Part shown: positions 52,735 through 63,978 of the stretch, piece by piece | How the letters are laid out: the number at the start of each line of letters is the position of its first letter | Numbering within the stretch: the first letter of the stretch is position 1 | Assembly: GCA_024516035.1 (NCBI GenBank) | Contig: CM044964.1 | Coordinates: forward strand, 17,799,084 to 17,863,083 | Reading direction: 5' to 3' | Length of the DNA stretch: 64,000 bases | From: Bactericera cockerelli | Taxonomy: Eukaryota; Arthropoda; Insecta; Hemiptera; Triozidae | The notes under the pieces: generated by a model | Databases searched by the model: none | What the model was told of the DNA's origin: nothing | What the model saw: only the letters and a program-made list of their open reading frames with translations | Position numbers and translations under genes: made by a program

Positions 52735-53009
52735 TCTTATTGATTGATTATAATTACTCATTAAACTGGCTTAGAACCTATGTAGTACTTAAAGTAATTT
52801 GTATGTTGTGAAAATACTTTGGTGTTAAGATCTCTCGCTTACTGATTACTGTAAATTTGACAAAACTTTTTTACCGTTGTTCCAACTTTGGTCACATAGT
52901 CTGACCGGTTGGAATTGATTTTAAAAATCCAACCAAATTCTTCCACAGTATGGGGTTATTTTCTTTAAGTTGGTTCCTGCTGTGATACCACCTGGACGCT
53001 GATCAAAAT

Positions 53010-53160
53010 GCAGGGTTTTTCGACAGCTTGCTGGAGAAGGTGATGGACAGTTACCTGAGGAAAATGAAAAAATTGAAATTCCTGAACCGAAACAGACTGT
53101 ATTTGAATCGATTAATACTTCTAGAACAAAAAGCTACCCATCTAATACCACAGTTTGTTG
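53010..53160 (+). pseudogene. further Helitron helicase remnant
   Basis: One frame reads RQLAGEGDGQLPEENEKIEI, resembling the GNG-x-LP ... IEIPE segment of Helitron helicases. It is out of frame with the Walker A piece. Confidence 0.5.
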
Positions 53161-53194
53161 TCCTGGTGGATTTCAAGTTAACGGCATACTAAAC

Positions 53195-54160
53195 AATATA
53201 ATAAATTTCTTTCTAGGTAATGTAATAATGAACTTTATTAAAAAAATTCCTCTTCTGAATTATCTATTACTATTATATGACATTATGTGAAGAGAAGTAT
53301 GACAGTCTGTCCCACCGGATTTCTTAAACACTAAATCCTCCTGTTGCCAACCCATCCGGCTAATGCCTTAAGGTTGGAGCCTAAATATTTAAAAAGGGAA
53401 ATCCTGAGACCAAGATAATTGTGTTAACGACTTCGGCTATCAAATTTACATCCATAATAAAAAAAATACATTAACGAGGCGGTTATATAAAAGATGTGAA
53501 CAGGAAAACGAAGCAAGTTACATCAGGATTATATTGTTCGTGGGGGGTTGAAACGGGACCTTCGAATCATGTAAGGTCGTAGTCGAATGAAATATAACAT
53601 CAGAGTATTTGTGGATGGCTCATTTGAATATAGGATTCATATAGAACTATGCATTTGGGTTTTTATTTTTTTAATTGGAATGGCAGAGAAATATTCATTT
53701 CAAAGGACTACCCAGATCCTGCCTGGGGTAGTGGGATATCCACCATCTAAAACCACACCTTATTCTACTGAGCTAACCTACTTGGACTGTAATCATTAGT
53801 TAATTCGGCCCTTAGGGCAACCACTATTTCGTGTGTACTAGCCTCCCATAGGAAATAACTTCTTAGTTTAGAAGCTTAATAGTGCAATATATTTATACTA
53901 GTACACTTTATTTTATATGTATTCATATTATTTCATGAATTATGTTTTATTATACCGTATTATTGTTTACTAACAGCGGCTAGAAACGTGACTCGATTGC
54001 CTGTCCACAGGTGTTCCTGGCTCGGCTCTATAAGCTTGTTAGAAAATTACTCTATGCCACACTGCTTGGATCTAAAGCCAGGGGGTTATACTCTAAATTG
54101 ACACGGTTTTGCAAGAAGTTGTTTTAACCTCTATAAACTTAGTCACATACCTCTTTGCCT
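53195..54160 (+). repeat. large diverged duplicate, copy 2
   Basis: This matches 49740-50920 but is shorter, with many small deletions, a single minisatellite-like unit and no SINE. The two copies flank the Helitron relic. Confidence 0.8.
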
Positions 54161-54714
54161 TAACTAAATGTGCATCTTGTCAAGTCGGCGACCCTCATGA
54201 GTTTATAAAAATATAATCATGGCTCTGTGTCAGAAAAGAAAAAGATGTCTACGGTGTCTACCAATTGCGCAAATTTACAGTAAATTTCGTTACTAAAATC
54301 GATCATGTAAACATTACGAATCAATTAAATATTAAATAGGTGTATATAGGTCAAACTAAAATCCCTCAAAGGCTTGTTACCATTGTAGGCCATGCAATTT
54401 TTAGCTATTTAATTATATTTTACATTACTATCCGATAAATTTTAGTATTAGAAATCGGTATTACAGTTGTTTTTATCTTGAAGAATTACTATAACGATAT
54501 CTATAAAACATAGAACTTGATGCATGAACGTCTCAATTCAGAGGCAACGACGAAAAGCCATTTTCGGCTTATCCCGTACGTAAGGAATTTTATAACATGA
54601 ATCTCTTTTTTAATGCGAAATAATAAAAGAAAAATTTCCTTCTCCCACGCGAGCATGTTCTGTCAGGTGTTACAGCAATCCCTGCTGCGAGGAGCAGACC
54701 TGGGATAGCTCGTA

Positions 54715-55012
54715 ATGCTGGGCCACACAGGTGCAACATGCAACATGTTGCGCAACATGAATTCACTCTGTGTGACGGCTTCTGAACAACGAACATGAAT
54801 GTTCAAAAATTATCCATGAGATGTCGGTTTTCTACCGAACATCTTTGATCTTTGTTGCTACTATGTTGCACGTGTGTGGACGGCACCTGGTCATTAAAAC
54901 AGAATGATCACTGACGAACACGAACTGCAACACGTTGCTGCAACAGTGTTCCAATTAACCACACACATGTTGCAGCAACGTGTTGCATGTTGCACCTGTG
55001 TGGACCCAGCAT
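54715..55012. mobile_element. 298-bp MITE with about 37-bp inverted repeats
   Basis: Left end ATGCTGGGCCACACAGG, right end the complement of ATGCTGGGTCCACACAGG. The repeats run inward through GCAACATGCAACA. Interior GCAACATGTTGC and CAACACGTTGC motifs add further symmetry. No coding capacity. The superfamily is undetermined. Confidence 0.85.
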
Positions 55013-56133
55013 AAAATATGCATTATTATGTACCCACCTACCTATGCTTTTGAAAACTTGAGTGATTCTTGCACTTGTCAAAGAGTTATAACTGCACAGT
55101 CGTCATGTAGTGAAGTGGATTTCTGTCTTTAATAGCTTGGTGAGTACTGGCGATGCAACAGAGCGTAAACTAGGTCACACCATATGGGTAGTAGGAAGAG
55201 CTTTTCGGACCATGGTTGTAGCTGCATTAATGCAGTTTTGTACCATAGTTGTGTGCAAGTGTGCAGTTTCTGCAGGTTTATAAACTCAAGGCCCACAAAA
55301 AAAGCATATGGGACACATGGAAAAAGAATGGCGTTAGGATATTTGCCCAGAAAACTAGACTTTTTAGCAGTAAACTTCTTGACCTGAATTGACAGTGAAA
55401 ATTCTTGGAGTTTTTGAAAGCACACTATATACCTATATGAAGAAACTGTGCCAAACTCTATTTAAAATTTATAACATCCAAATTAGGTTTAGGTTTTCAG
55501 GATAATCTTCTAATAAAATCTTATCTACCTATCATATTTTTTTTTTTTCAACATCTATATGGTCAATTGGTCAAACATACCACTGAATTTGATATACTGG
55601 ATTACTAAAAGTTAGGTAACTAAAGCTTTAAATGTTTTTTCTGAAATAAAAGTGCACAAGTGGACATACTGAAACCCAAAATCCGAACTCTGAACATGAT
55701 CCAAGATCTGATTGCCACTCATCCCGCTCACCTCACTCAAGAAGATACCTCTCACTTACTCACAACTATCAGCACCGACAGTAGAGGTAGCGCCATGACC
55801 CACCACTCACTCTTCCAATCCTTATCAAAAAGAGCCACGTTGAGATTACAGCGCCAGACAATCTGGCAATAAAATTACCTATCAGCTGGTTTGCTGATAG
55901 GGCCCTATCCAGATCGGGAAGGGCTTTAACTTTACACGCCGGGGAAAGATAGCATTTTTATCACTCCTAACGCCTCCCGTCTAAGTTGATAACGAACCAT
56001 AATGTGTTCGCTCTTCCAACTGATATTCCATATCTGTTATTGCCTTCGCCACTTCAAATCATCGCAGTTCAGTTCACCGGGAATCGTCGAAAAACGAACA
56101 ACTGTGCGCCGACGGGCGGAAAGATTTCGGTGA
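55013..56133. other. no confident gene; one unexplained ORF at 55645-55872
   Basis: The plus-strand frame at 55645-55872 starts VDILKPKIRTLNMIQDLIAT and continues for over 70 codons without a known domain. Codon content looks protein-like and could be a retroelement fragment. GC content rises towards the gap at 56134. Confidence 0.25.
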
Positions 56134-56233
56134 NNNNNNNNNNNNNNNNNNNNNNNNNNNNNNNNNNNNNNNNNNNNNNNNNNNNNNNNNNNNNNNNNNN
56201 NNNNNNNNNNNNNNNNNNNNNNNNNNNNNNNNN
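56134..56233. other. assembly gap of 100 N
   Basis: Exactly 100 unknown bases, a conventional scaffold gap. The true distance and content are unknown. Confidence 0.99.
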
Positions 56234-56849
56234 CTTCCCCTAAAGAGTATATCATTAGGTATTATTATTATGTAGGTACCCTATGCGTAAGAAACACTGA
56301 AATCGCGATACCATCGGATGTAAAGTGGAAGCATATACAAGAGAAATTAGTACCCACCTACCTGTGTGTCTCGTTCACTTCATACAATATTTTAATTACA
56401 ATGGAAGTTATTATTAACCTATGCTTACTGAAATTACAAATGCAGTGCAGGTGAGTATACTTAAATCACAAAGAGATAGAAATTTTTTCTAGCGTAATGT
56501 ACGAGTACAGAAAGAAATTCCTGAGTAATTTGTTAAGCTGGAAAGATTGGTATGGGAGATTGCAACTCCAGCAGTCTAAAGATTAGGAATATCTACCGAG
56601 AAATATAAGTGCATTTTTTACAGCCCGTTGAATGTAAACTTTCCAGAATTTTGCAAGTTTATCATTAAATATCGTTACATTATGTATAGCACTACACATA
56701 CATAGAACAGGACAGTCCATATTCTCCTAGTTTCCTGACCCTGTTCCGGCTGGGTGAGGATAATGTGGCATTTTTATGAAGTAAATAAGAAAAAATCCTT
56801 GCACTAGTTGGATTTTAAATTCACGAATCCTCACGATCCACCACGAAAG

Positions 56850-56950
56850 GATTGGATGGCAGGGATTGCCATAGGCAATAATCACGACCTTTTTTACATT
56901 AGTTGCAATCTTGTAATTTCAAATAAAAGGCCTTATTATAATTATTATAA
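56850..56950 (+). repeat. LINE 3'-end-like repeat
   Basis: GGGATTGCCATAGGCAATAA is followed by an AATAAAAGGCC end, matching the tail family at 15745-15900. Confidence 0.55.
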
Positions 56951-57299
56951 AGGATTCATTTATTCATTAGTTTGAGCATTAGGATCCACTGTCACACCTA
57001 CGCCACCAATGAGACAAAGTACTGCAGGCTATCAGCGTCTGACCTCCGCAGAGATCATCTCCCTTTATGGTCAACGACGAAAAATGAAAGTGACTCTAAT
57101 ACCGTAATAAATAGCCTATGAACGGGCATGCAACCAGTCAAAAAGAATGTTCGCAGTCTGGAGGAAGAGCTTATTAATGGTCAAAAGTTCCAGCGCAAGG
57201 GTGAAAGGTCAAGCATTAAGCTTGGAATCGAGGAGGTAAAAGTTAGTGGATTCCTTGTCCGATTTAGAAAGCGGAGGCCACACGACCCACGTACGTCTG

Positions 57300-57400
57300 T
57301 TGCTACTGCTATTAATAGCCGAGTGGTTAAGCACTCGCTTGTCATGCGGAAGGTCCCGGGTATCCCTTACAAACAGTTGTTTGTAAGGGATACCTTCCGG
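57300..57400 (+). repeat. tRNA-like head ending in a 36-bp hairpin
   Basis: GCCGAGTGGTTAAGCACTCG followed by GTCATGCGG resembles a tRNA-derived head. Where box B should follow, an inverted repeat with 16-bp arms (GGTATCCCTTACAAAC) and a 4-base loop lies at 57360-57395. Confidence 0.7.
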
Positions 57401-57659
57401 TACGCTCGTGTTGAGTGATGGGAAGTATTGTGTCACTTCTCACCCATCAGAGGGGAGTTTAGCGAAGCTAGTTTGAGAAATTGAGTCATCAGTCAGGACG
57501 ATTGTGTAAAATTTCTTTCGTCAACTGTATCGAAGTTTCAGTCAGTAAATGAGTCAAATTTTCAAATATAACAGATATCTAACTTGTGCTATGTACAGTT
57601 TTTACTAGTTATCAGTTTGTTCTTATCAATTTCGTTATATCACAACTACTCAAACTTGC

Positions 57660-57745
57660 TTTACTAAATCTACGTACAAAACCGGAACTTGAACCAACGA
57701 CCTCCAGGTTGCAAGTCCTCCGCCTTATCGATCAAGCTACTAAGG
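57660..57745 (-). repeat. tRNA-derived SINE head, family D
   Basis: Minus strand GTAGCTTGATCGATAAGGCG and a box-B-like GGTTCAAGTTCCGG match 59525-59600. Confidence 0.65.
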
Positions 57746-57899
57746 TCGGTTATATTGTTTACTATTATGGTAGTTAATACTATGACTACTGAGCAGATAG
57801 CAAAAAGCACGCATGGCATAGTGTCATTAAAATGTCATCAAGTTAAAATAAAATCCAGCGTCCTGGGTTGGACATAATACCATTCAAAATAAAATTACA

Positions 57900-59130
57900 G
57901 AAAGTTAAAGATTCTGCGTGAGATAGATGACATACTCCTATAATATTTATACATACATAAGATCTATGTAAATATCTATGTAGTAACCTCTTGGGTAACC
58001 AGTGGTGGCCAGGTGGCATCACCAAAAATATTGTTAGTAATAGTGCTGTGCTACCTACAAAAGTTGTGAAGAGGCTCATGCATAGATTCACTACAAATAA
58101 TTCATACTGGTAAATAATCAGAATGATATGTAGACTTATGCATATCATAAGACCAAGTACATACAATATACTTATATATGTACATACATACCTTTACTTA
58201 CCTTATAAAAACACTTTCGAGATGCTATCATAGTAAAACTTTACAACATACTCGTACATAAGTGAAATTTAAAGCTCTTCACAGCCCACACAAAATCGTC
58301 ATCAACATTTTTTCTGAACTTTAATCCTGCTGTTAAGTTTGGGTTCATGCTTCATTACAGTGTACTCCAGACTTCATAGGGCATCTTTCATTTACAGGCC
58401 ATGATCGCTGAGATTCATATACAGCATATAAGTGTTGAGGCTAAAGATTTTGCCTATTTTTTTTATTTTTTTAATGCTGAAGTTAAGGCAAAATTAACGG
58501 CTAAAACAACCTTTTAGCAGAGAATAAATAACAAAACATCATCTAACAATAACATATTTTGGTAGAAAAGCGTATTATCTATGTAAGTATAGCACTATAG
58601 CTGGACCAGGTAGATATATTTGAACGTACCTATACCTACAAGTACCTTCGAATGAAAACAGGCCGATAAAGTTAATATACTCTCCATGCTAATTTTACTC
58701 TTCAATTTTCAAGAACCATCAACCTGAATGATTGTCTAGTTGTATACCTATCACTACATAAATCTCAAGTCCCTACATATAAATTTCAGCTCCCTCCGAT
58801 AGGTAGGTATATCATGTGCCAAAATATTGCTGAATCATGTATGCAAATGAGAGTTCCCGTGGCTAAATCTATTACTGATATACATTATGAGCGCAAACAT
58901 ACTCAATTCATCACTTTATGATACCTAATGATTACAGGCATATTACTATGAAATATTAATTTCAGTTTTCATTCATCAACACATAGGTAAAACATTTATC
59001 ATACGGACAGACGCACTTAGTATCAATAGAAAAATTAATTGCTTCATGGGAGCACCTTACGAGGGAATTCATTTATCTTACCTATATGTAAGATAGTATA
59101 CGAGTAAACGAGTCAGTAGTATACCTACTA
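57900..59130. other. no recognised gene
   Basis: AT-rich sequence with TACATA-type low complexity and only short frames. Confidence 0.45.
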
Positions 59131-59146
59131 CTGACTACAATAATTT

Positions 59147-59404
59147 TTTTTTTTTTGTGGGGTTTTAACGTCGCTTTCAACTGCCATGGTCATATCACGA
59201 CGGGGGTTTTACCCTCCATTCGCAGGAAACTCACAAACCTGCTACTCACATTGACCTCACCCAGCCTGAGTGGGGCCGGGAAAAGCCAGCGTCACGAGAA
59301 TTAGAATTTGAATGGTCACCCATCCAAGTCCTAACCTCGCTGGATGTCGCTTAACTTCGGTGTTCTGAAGGGAACCGGTGTATTCAACATGCCATCGACG
59401 CTGG
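59147..59404 (-). repeat. complete 5S-rRNA-derived SINE (SINE3-like)
   Basis: Reverse-orientation copy of the element at 26935-27194, differing at only a few positions. The 5S helix I complementarity is kept (AGCCAGCGTC against GACGCTGGCT). A 12-bp target duplication CTACAATAATTT lies at 59135-59146 and 59405-59416. Confidence 0.93.
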
Positions 59405-59524
59405 CTACAATAATTTAGGTACTTATAATATATCCTCACTCCTCAGGAGTTTCAGATAAACTTTTAGATAGGATTTTGTGTAATCAACTTCATATCTAGT
59501 TTTTCTTCCTTAATTTTCTGATCG

Positions 59525-59680
59525 ACCTCAGTAGCTTGATCAGTAAGGCGGTGGACTTGTAACCTGGAGGTTTTTGGTTCAAGTGCCGGTTTCAGCGTGG
59601 ATTTAGTAAAGCGAGTTTGAGTAGTTGTGACAGCACGAAAGGGAATAACACAAATATGATAGTTTTTCCTCCTCAGATTA
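59525..59680 (+). repeat. tRNA-derived SINE, family D
   Basis: Head GACCTCAGTAGCTTGATCAG, box-B-like GGTTCAAGTGCCGG and a short body with TAGTAAAGCGAGTTTGAG. This is the best family D copy here. Confidence 0.7.
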
Positions 59681-59952
59681 GGGTTAAATGATTGAAAAAA
59701 AACAAACCCAGTGGTTTTGGGTACAAAAATATTTTCACAAAATATTGGTCTCGGCCAAGAATCGAATCAAAGACCCTGAGGTTCAGCGACAGGACCGCCA
59801 GACTTTTAACTAAACAGACGGACGGATTTTCATTCAGTTGCCACCAGCGATATTTTCAAAGAAAAAGACACGATCCATGTAGGTAGTTAGAGTATTATGG
59901 CATTATAGCCCTCCTTTTATGCCCATTTTTTGACGAATTCGCCTTGCTAATG

Positions 59953-60310
59953 CTCGTTGTTGTTCAACCTACGTTGTTGTTCAACTAATTCTCGTTATTG
60001 TTCAACCTCAGTTGTTGTTCTACTAATTCTCGTTATTGTTCAACCTCAGTTGTTGTTCAATTAATTCTAGTTATTGTTCAACCTCAGTTGTTGATCAACT
60101 AATTCTAGTTATTGTTCAACCTCAGTTGTTGTTCAACTAATTCTCGTTATTGTTCAACCTCAGTTGTTGTTCAATTAATTCTAGTTATTGTTCAACCTCA
60201 GTTGTTGATCAACTAATTCTAGTTATTGTTCAACCTCAGTTGTTGTTCAACTAATTCTCGTTATTGTTCAACCTCAGTTATTGTTCAACTAATTCTCGTT
60301 CATCCTCAGT
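59953..60310 (+). repeat. 38-bp minisatellite with 114-bp higher-order period
   Basis: About nine units of a CTCGTTATTGTTCAACCTCA-type repeat run in register every 38 bp. Units 3-4-5 and 6-7-8 form the same triplet of variants (marked by CAATTAATT, GATCAACT and GTTCAACT), giving a 114-bp higher-order repeat. Confidence 0.92.
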
Positions 60311-60624
60311 TCATCCGCAATAGAAAAGAGATTATCTTTTTTTGATGACTTGAACCCTAATATTCCTGTATGTCAGTCTTGAGTCTGGTGAGAAAGCTCA
60401 ACAATAACACCCTGTATATACAGAAGAGTACCCGAGCACAGAACAGCATCAGGTCCACAAATCATATCCGAGTTGGCTATTTTTACATCTCGACATTCTT
60501 GGCAAGCGTCGCGCGAGAGTGAAAGAAATATTTGAAGGAATTAGGTCGAGTAATCGTTTCTCTTGGATTTGAAAATTTTACCTGTCGGTCATTTAATGCC
60601 TCCGACGCTAACATTCCCTCTTAA

Positions 60625-61010
60625 TAATAATAATACTCTTTAGTGGAAGTTAACCACTAGGCGATGGCTGTATGGCAAATTCCCATGATAAGGAGAATAA
60701 CCAATGCCAAAAAATTAAAAAAAAAACAACTAGGCAAGGTTAATGCTCAGAGCATTTTCTACCACCTAAGAAGTTAGTCCTCAGAAGTTAGACTTAGCTT
60801 ATAGGAGATGTATTGTGTTATAATACCATTCTTGTACAAATAAATAAAAGTATTCAATTCAACCCTCAGAGCCTTATTATTATGTGGTCATAAACTCAAA
60901 TATTAATGAGGAAAAATACATGCACAAGGTGGGATTCGAACCAACGGATCCCTACGCTACTTGGATTACCAAACTAGAGCGTTAACCACTTGACTACCAG
61001 TACCTCTCGA
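60625..61010 (-). repeat. tRNA-derived SINE family A interrupted by two insertions
   Basis: The family A body and head are intact in outline. One piece (about 60664-60735, with GGCAAATTCCCATGATAAGG and an A-rich end) and another (about 60769-60862, ending TACAAATAAATAAAAG) interrupt the body. Both look like truncated LINE 3' ends. Confidence 0.75.
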
Positions 61011-61265
61011 TAAGATCATAGTTAAAACCTGTATGCGTCGTGATATGATCATGCAGATCAAAGCGATGCTAATAAGCCAAAAAAAAGACAAAAACAAAAA
61101 AACCTTTTTATTCAAGGAATTATTTGTATGTACATACCACAAATTTATGATTAAAAAGTACTCTACTATGCACTCATGATGGGTAGATACTAAACTTCGG
61201 TTCTCTAAGCTCTGTCTTTGGGACTCGAACCCACGACCTGCAGGTTACAAGCTACTGAGGTCCGG

Positions 61266-62045
61266 TGTCCAAAACTAATGAATAGCAGAAATAATAACCA
61301 ATTCTAATTATTCGCAAATTCGGTACTATTTCTTGGTCCCGATCAACTCCCCGGTAGATCGCTATCGCTTAGACCGGAGAAAAGGTGAGCGCATTTCACG
61401 CGCATTTTTAATTGCTGATTGGTCTGAAATGAAAGTTCAAAATATTTGCCTCAAAGAATGATAGATGACCCAACTCTCTCTATGAGCCTTCTGGTTTTAT
61501 ACCTGTGTAATTAAATACATACATATCTTTATTTATAATGAAGCCTAGAATAATTATCTACATCAATTATAATAATGAACTTGAATGCTTCTTTATATCT
61601 AATAAAATTTATTATATATTTAATTTATGTATTTAATACATAAATCATATGTATAATCTATAACTACCTATAAGTAAGTACACTAAGTAAAGGTACAGAT
61701 AATAAAATACATAGGTGTTTATTGTTTCTATAAAACTCATGCATAAATATTATAGCTTTGAGGAGTGAAGATATTATTAATTAAAATCCTTATTTGATTT
61801 ATTTTTATATCATGTTGATAAGGTTATGAATATTTAACATGATGAAAAAAAGTAAGTTTATATGTATCTACAAATGTACAATTGTACATATACATATGTT
61901 AAGGGCATAAAATATGTATTGTAAATTTTTAAATGTAAATGAATGCGTTTCCTATCAAAGAAACATCAATAATATTGAGGTTTTTTAAGAGATTCAATCA
62001 TGCATAATGAATTTAACCCCGTCTGTTGGTTTGTCGAACCAAAAA
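61266..62045. other. no recognised gene
   Basis: AT-rich sequence. The part near 61330-61400 is slightly more GC-rich without coding signature. Confidence 0.4.
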
Positions 62046-62049
62046 GAAA

Positions 62050-62365
62050 TTCACTAATCTTCTTCTTCTTTCACATTGCCTTTTCCCAAACCTAATTGCA
62101 GTCGGCATTGTTCAACTGGGGTTGGCCTACATGGGGTCGGCATTATTCAACTCAACCAACCAACCTCATGGTTGAAGTTGGTTGGTTGGTTGGTTGTTTC
62201 ACATTTTCTTAGAAGGATGCCCTTTCCTAACGCCAACGATTCGACTTTAATGTTCTGATTAGAACGGGGGTTTTACCCGCCATTCGCTAGAAATCGTACC
62301 AGCTACTCACATTAACCTCACCCATCCTGGGTAGGGCTGGAAATATCAGCCTCACGAGGAATCGA
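62050..62365 (-). repeat. SINE with central body and tail module
   Basis: On the minus strand: CCTCGTGAGGCTGATATTTC, CCCAGGATGGGTGAGG, GGTAAAACCCCCGTTC, CGTTGGCGTTAGG and a GGTTGGTTGG-flanked tail ending GAAAGAAGAAGAAG. The modular order equals 46535-46770. Confidence 0.75.
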
Positions 62366-62392
62366 TTCACCAATCAATTCTTTCCTGTCTCG

Positions 62393-62598
62393 GTATACTC
62401 GTATGGCTCAGTGGTAAAGGTGATACTCTGTGAATCCAAAGATTCCAGAGTTCGTGGGTTCGAAACCCAGGCGGGACATGACAAGTTATTCTCCCATTTG
62501 GGCATTGTAAAACATAATAATATCTCTTGGGATTACTGCTGGAATAATGGGACTTTAATAGTCCTAATGGGGCAGTATAAAAAGGCTGTATTATTATT
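62393..62598 (+). repeat. tRNA-derived SINE, family B
   Basis: Head TATGGCTCAGTGGTAAAGG, box B GGGTTCGAAACCC, body CTGCTGGAATAATGGGAC and a (TTA)n tail. This is the most complete family B copy. Confidence 0.8.
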
Positions 62599-63815
62599 TT
62601 CACATTAAAAATGTTATGTATGGACACTAGAAGATATAGAACTTATAGCGTACAGAACAGCTTCAAGCATCTATTTGGTCATGGGAGGAATTGAAAAGGT
62701 TTGCTATAAAATATAAAGCTTGCTAGAACGCAGACCATTATTTCAGTTAGTATTTAGATCGAGGGATTCAGTAAAAAGATCGCGTAAGACTTTTTGGGAA
62801 TTTCTTTTCCTTGTTAGAGGAGATGCTAAAACTACCAAAAATTGTATTTTGGAAAGTTCTCTCATGAAAAAAGTATTTATTTTTCTTATTGAAAAAAAAA
62901 AGATAAAATACAAATTTACATCATTTACCAGATAGAATTATTAAAATAAAAAAATATTTACATACATTCTACATAAAAAATGTGTACAATTTTCAGTTGA
63001 TTCAAATGTATTCTTGTAACTACTACAAGTATTATAGTAGAAATTTCAGAGAAATTGATCTTCAAATCTACATAGAGCGAAGGACCGTAGGTCCTTGGGT
63101 TCTGTTGCTGTCAGTATTACAATCCAGATGACACCAAATATGGAGCCAAGTTATTAATATTTGGTGTACGGTGGCATGTCCCGCAACCCACACATGAACA
63201 AATTTGGCTCAACTTTCTTTCGAGTGTCATGATTTTTGACGAAATAGATACTCATAATGGGTGGCTGAGCAGAGGATGTTAGAATCCTTCCGACATTTAT
63301 TTGAGTCACTATTTTATAAATAATAATTTATTTATTCTGCCGGTGCCACTCTGCCAGTGCTGGTGCCGGCATATAAATTCTCTACTCCACCTAGGTGCAT
63401 AAGTTTAGTGACATCAAACAATAGTGAACTTTTAGGTGTTTCATCATCAGTTATCCAAAAAAGTAGGTATTCTTTTAGTCGATTCAAAATGATATAGTTA
63501 TGCAGGAATTATGTTGTTCACGTTGAAAGATCCTTACAATTGCAACCAATACTTTTCAAATATCCTGCCCCGTTAGACAGGCAAAGTAGCTGAACTTTTT
63601 AAACACCCTGTCCCGTTAGACAGGCAAAGTAGCTGAACTTTTCAAATACCCTGCACGCCAATTATTCGTCCTGGAAGATGCACGTTCGGTCAATAAAACA
63701 GGCGGATGACCATTTCAAACGTATAAAATGTATTTAGTACTGGTACCTCTATATTTAGCAGTATGTATGCAATGTATACAATATACATAGTACAATGTAT
63801 ACAATATACATAGTA
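62599..63815. other. no recognised gene; 3' flank of the terminal exon
   Basis: It contains a 43-bp tandem duplication (CGTTAGACAGGCAAAGTAGC at 63571 and 63614) and short ATACATAGTA repeats at 63770-63815. Minus-strand AATAAATAAATT near 63335 could be a distant polyadenylation signal. Confidence 0.4.
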
Positions 63816-63978
63816 TTAAATGTACCCAGTGGACTTGAAGATTTTACTTTTCCTTCTCGCCGAGGAATCGAAAGTTGTCTGAGGCGGAGGCAGAACACTC
63901 CGGCCGGTTCTCGAGACATCACTCTCGGCCTTAGCTGAGGATTTCAGAGCCTCTTCCGTCACACGGAGTAAGAACTCG
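63816..63978 (-). CDS. terminal exon of an unidentified gene
   Basis: A minus-strand acceptor (TGTCTATCTTCACAG) precedes 163 coding bases. One base completes a codon from the previous exon, then EFLLRVTEEALKSSAKAESD, and the end is SARRKSKIFKSTGYI and TAA. GC content and codon use contrast with the flanks. The tail is Ser/Arg/Lys-rich with a PPPQTTF turn. I do not recognise the family. The rest of the gene lies right of the window. Confidence 0.72.

Larger units (their letters stand above)
50946..53190 (+). mobile_element. decayed autonomous Helitron
   Basis: The TCTATATATATAAAA 5' end at 50946 is followed by about six 147-bp tandem units and then remnants of the RepHel helicase in several frames. 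No convincing 3' hairpin with a CTRR end was found, so the right limit is approximate. Confidence 0.75.

Noticed and set aside
55129..55425. Overlapping frames of 98 and 67 codons on opposite strands
   Set aside because: Neither shows a domain, splice sites or coding-like composition that would separate it from chance.
55986..56255. Frames that cross the N gap
   Set aside because: The unknown bases only appear open. There is no evidence of coding.
59953..60310. CRISPR-like array of 38-bp repeats
   Set aside because: There are no spacers, the repeats abut directly, and the genome is eukaryotic. It is a minisatellite.
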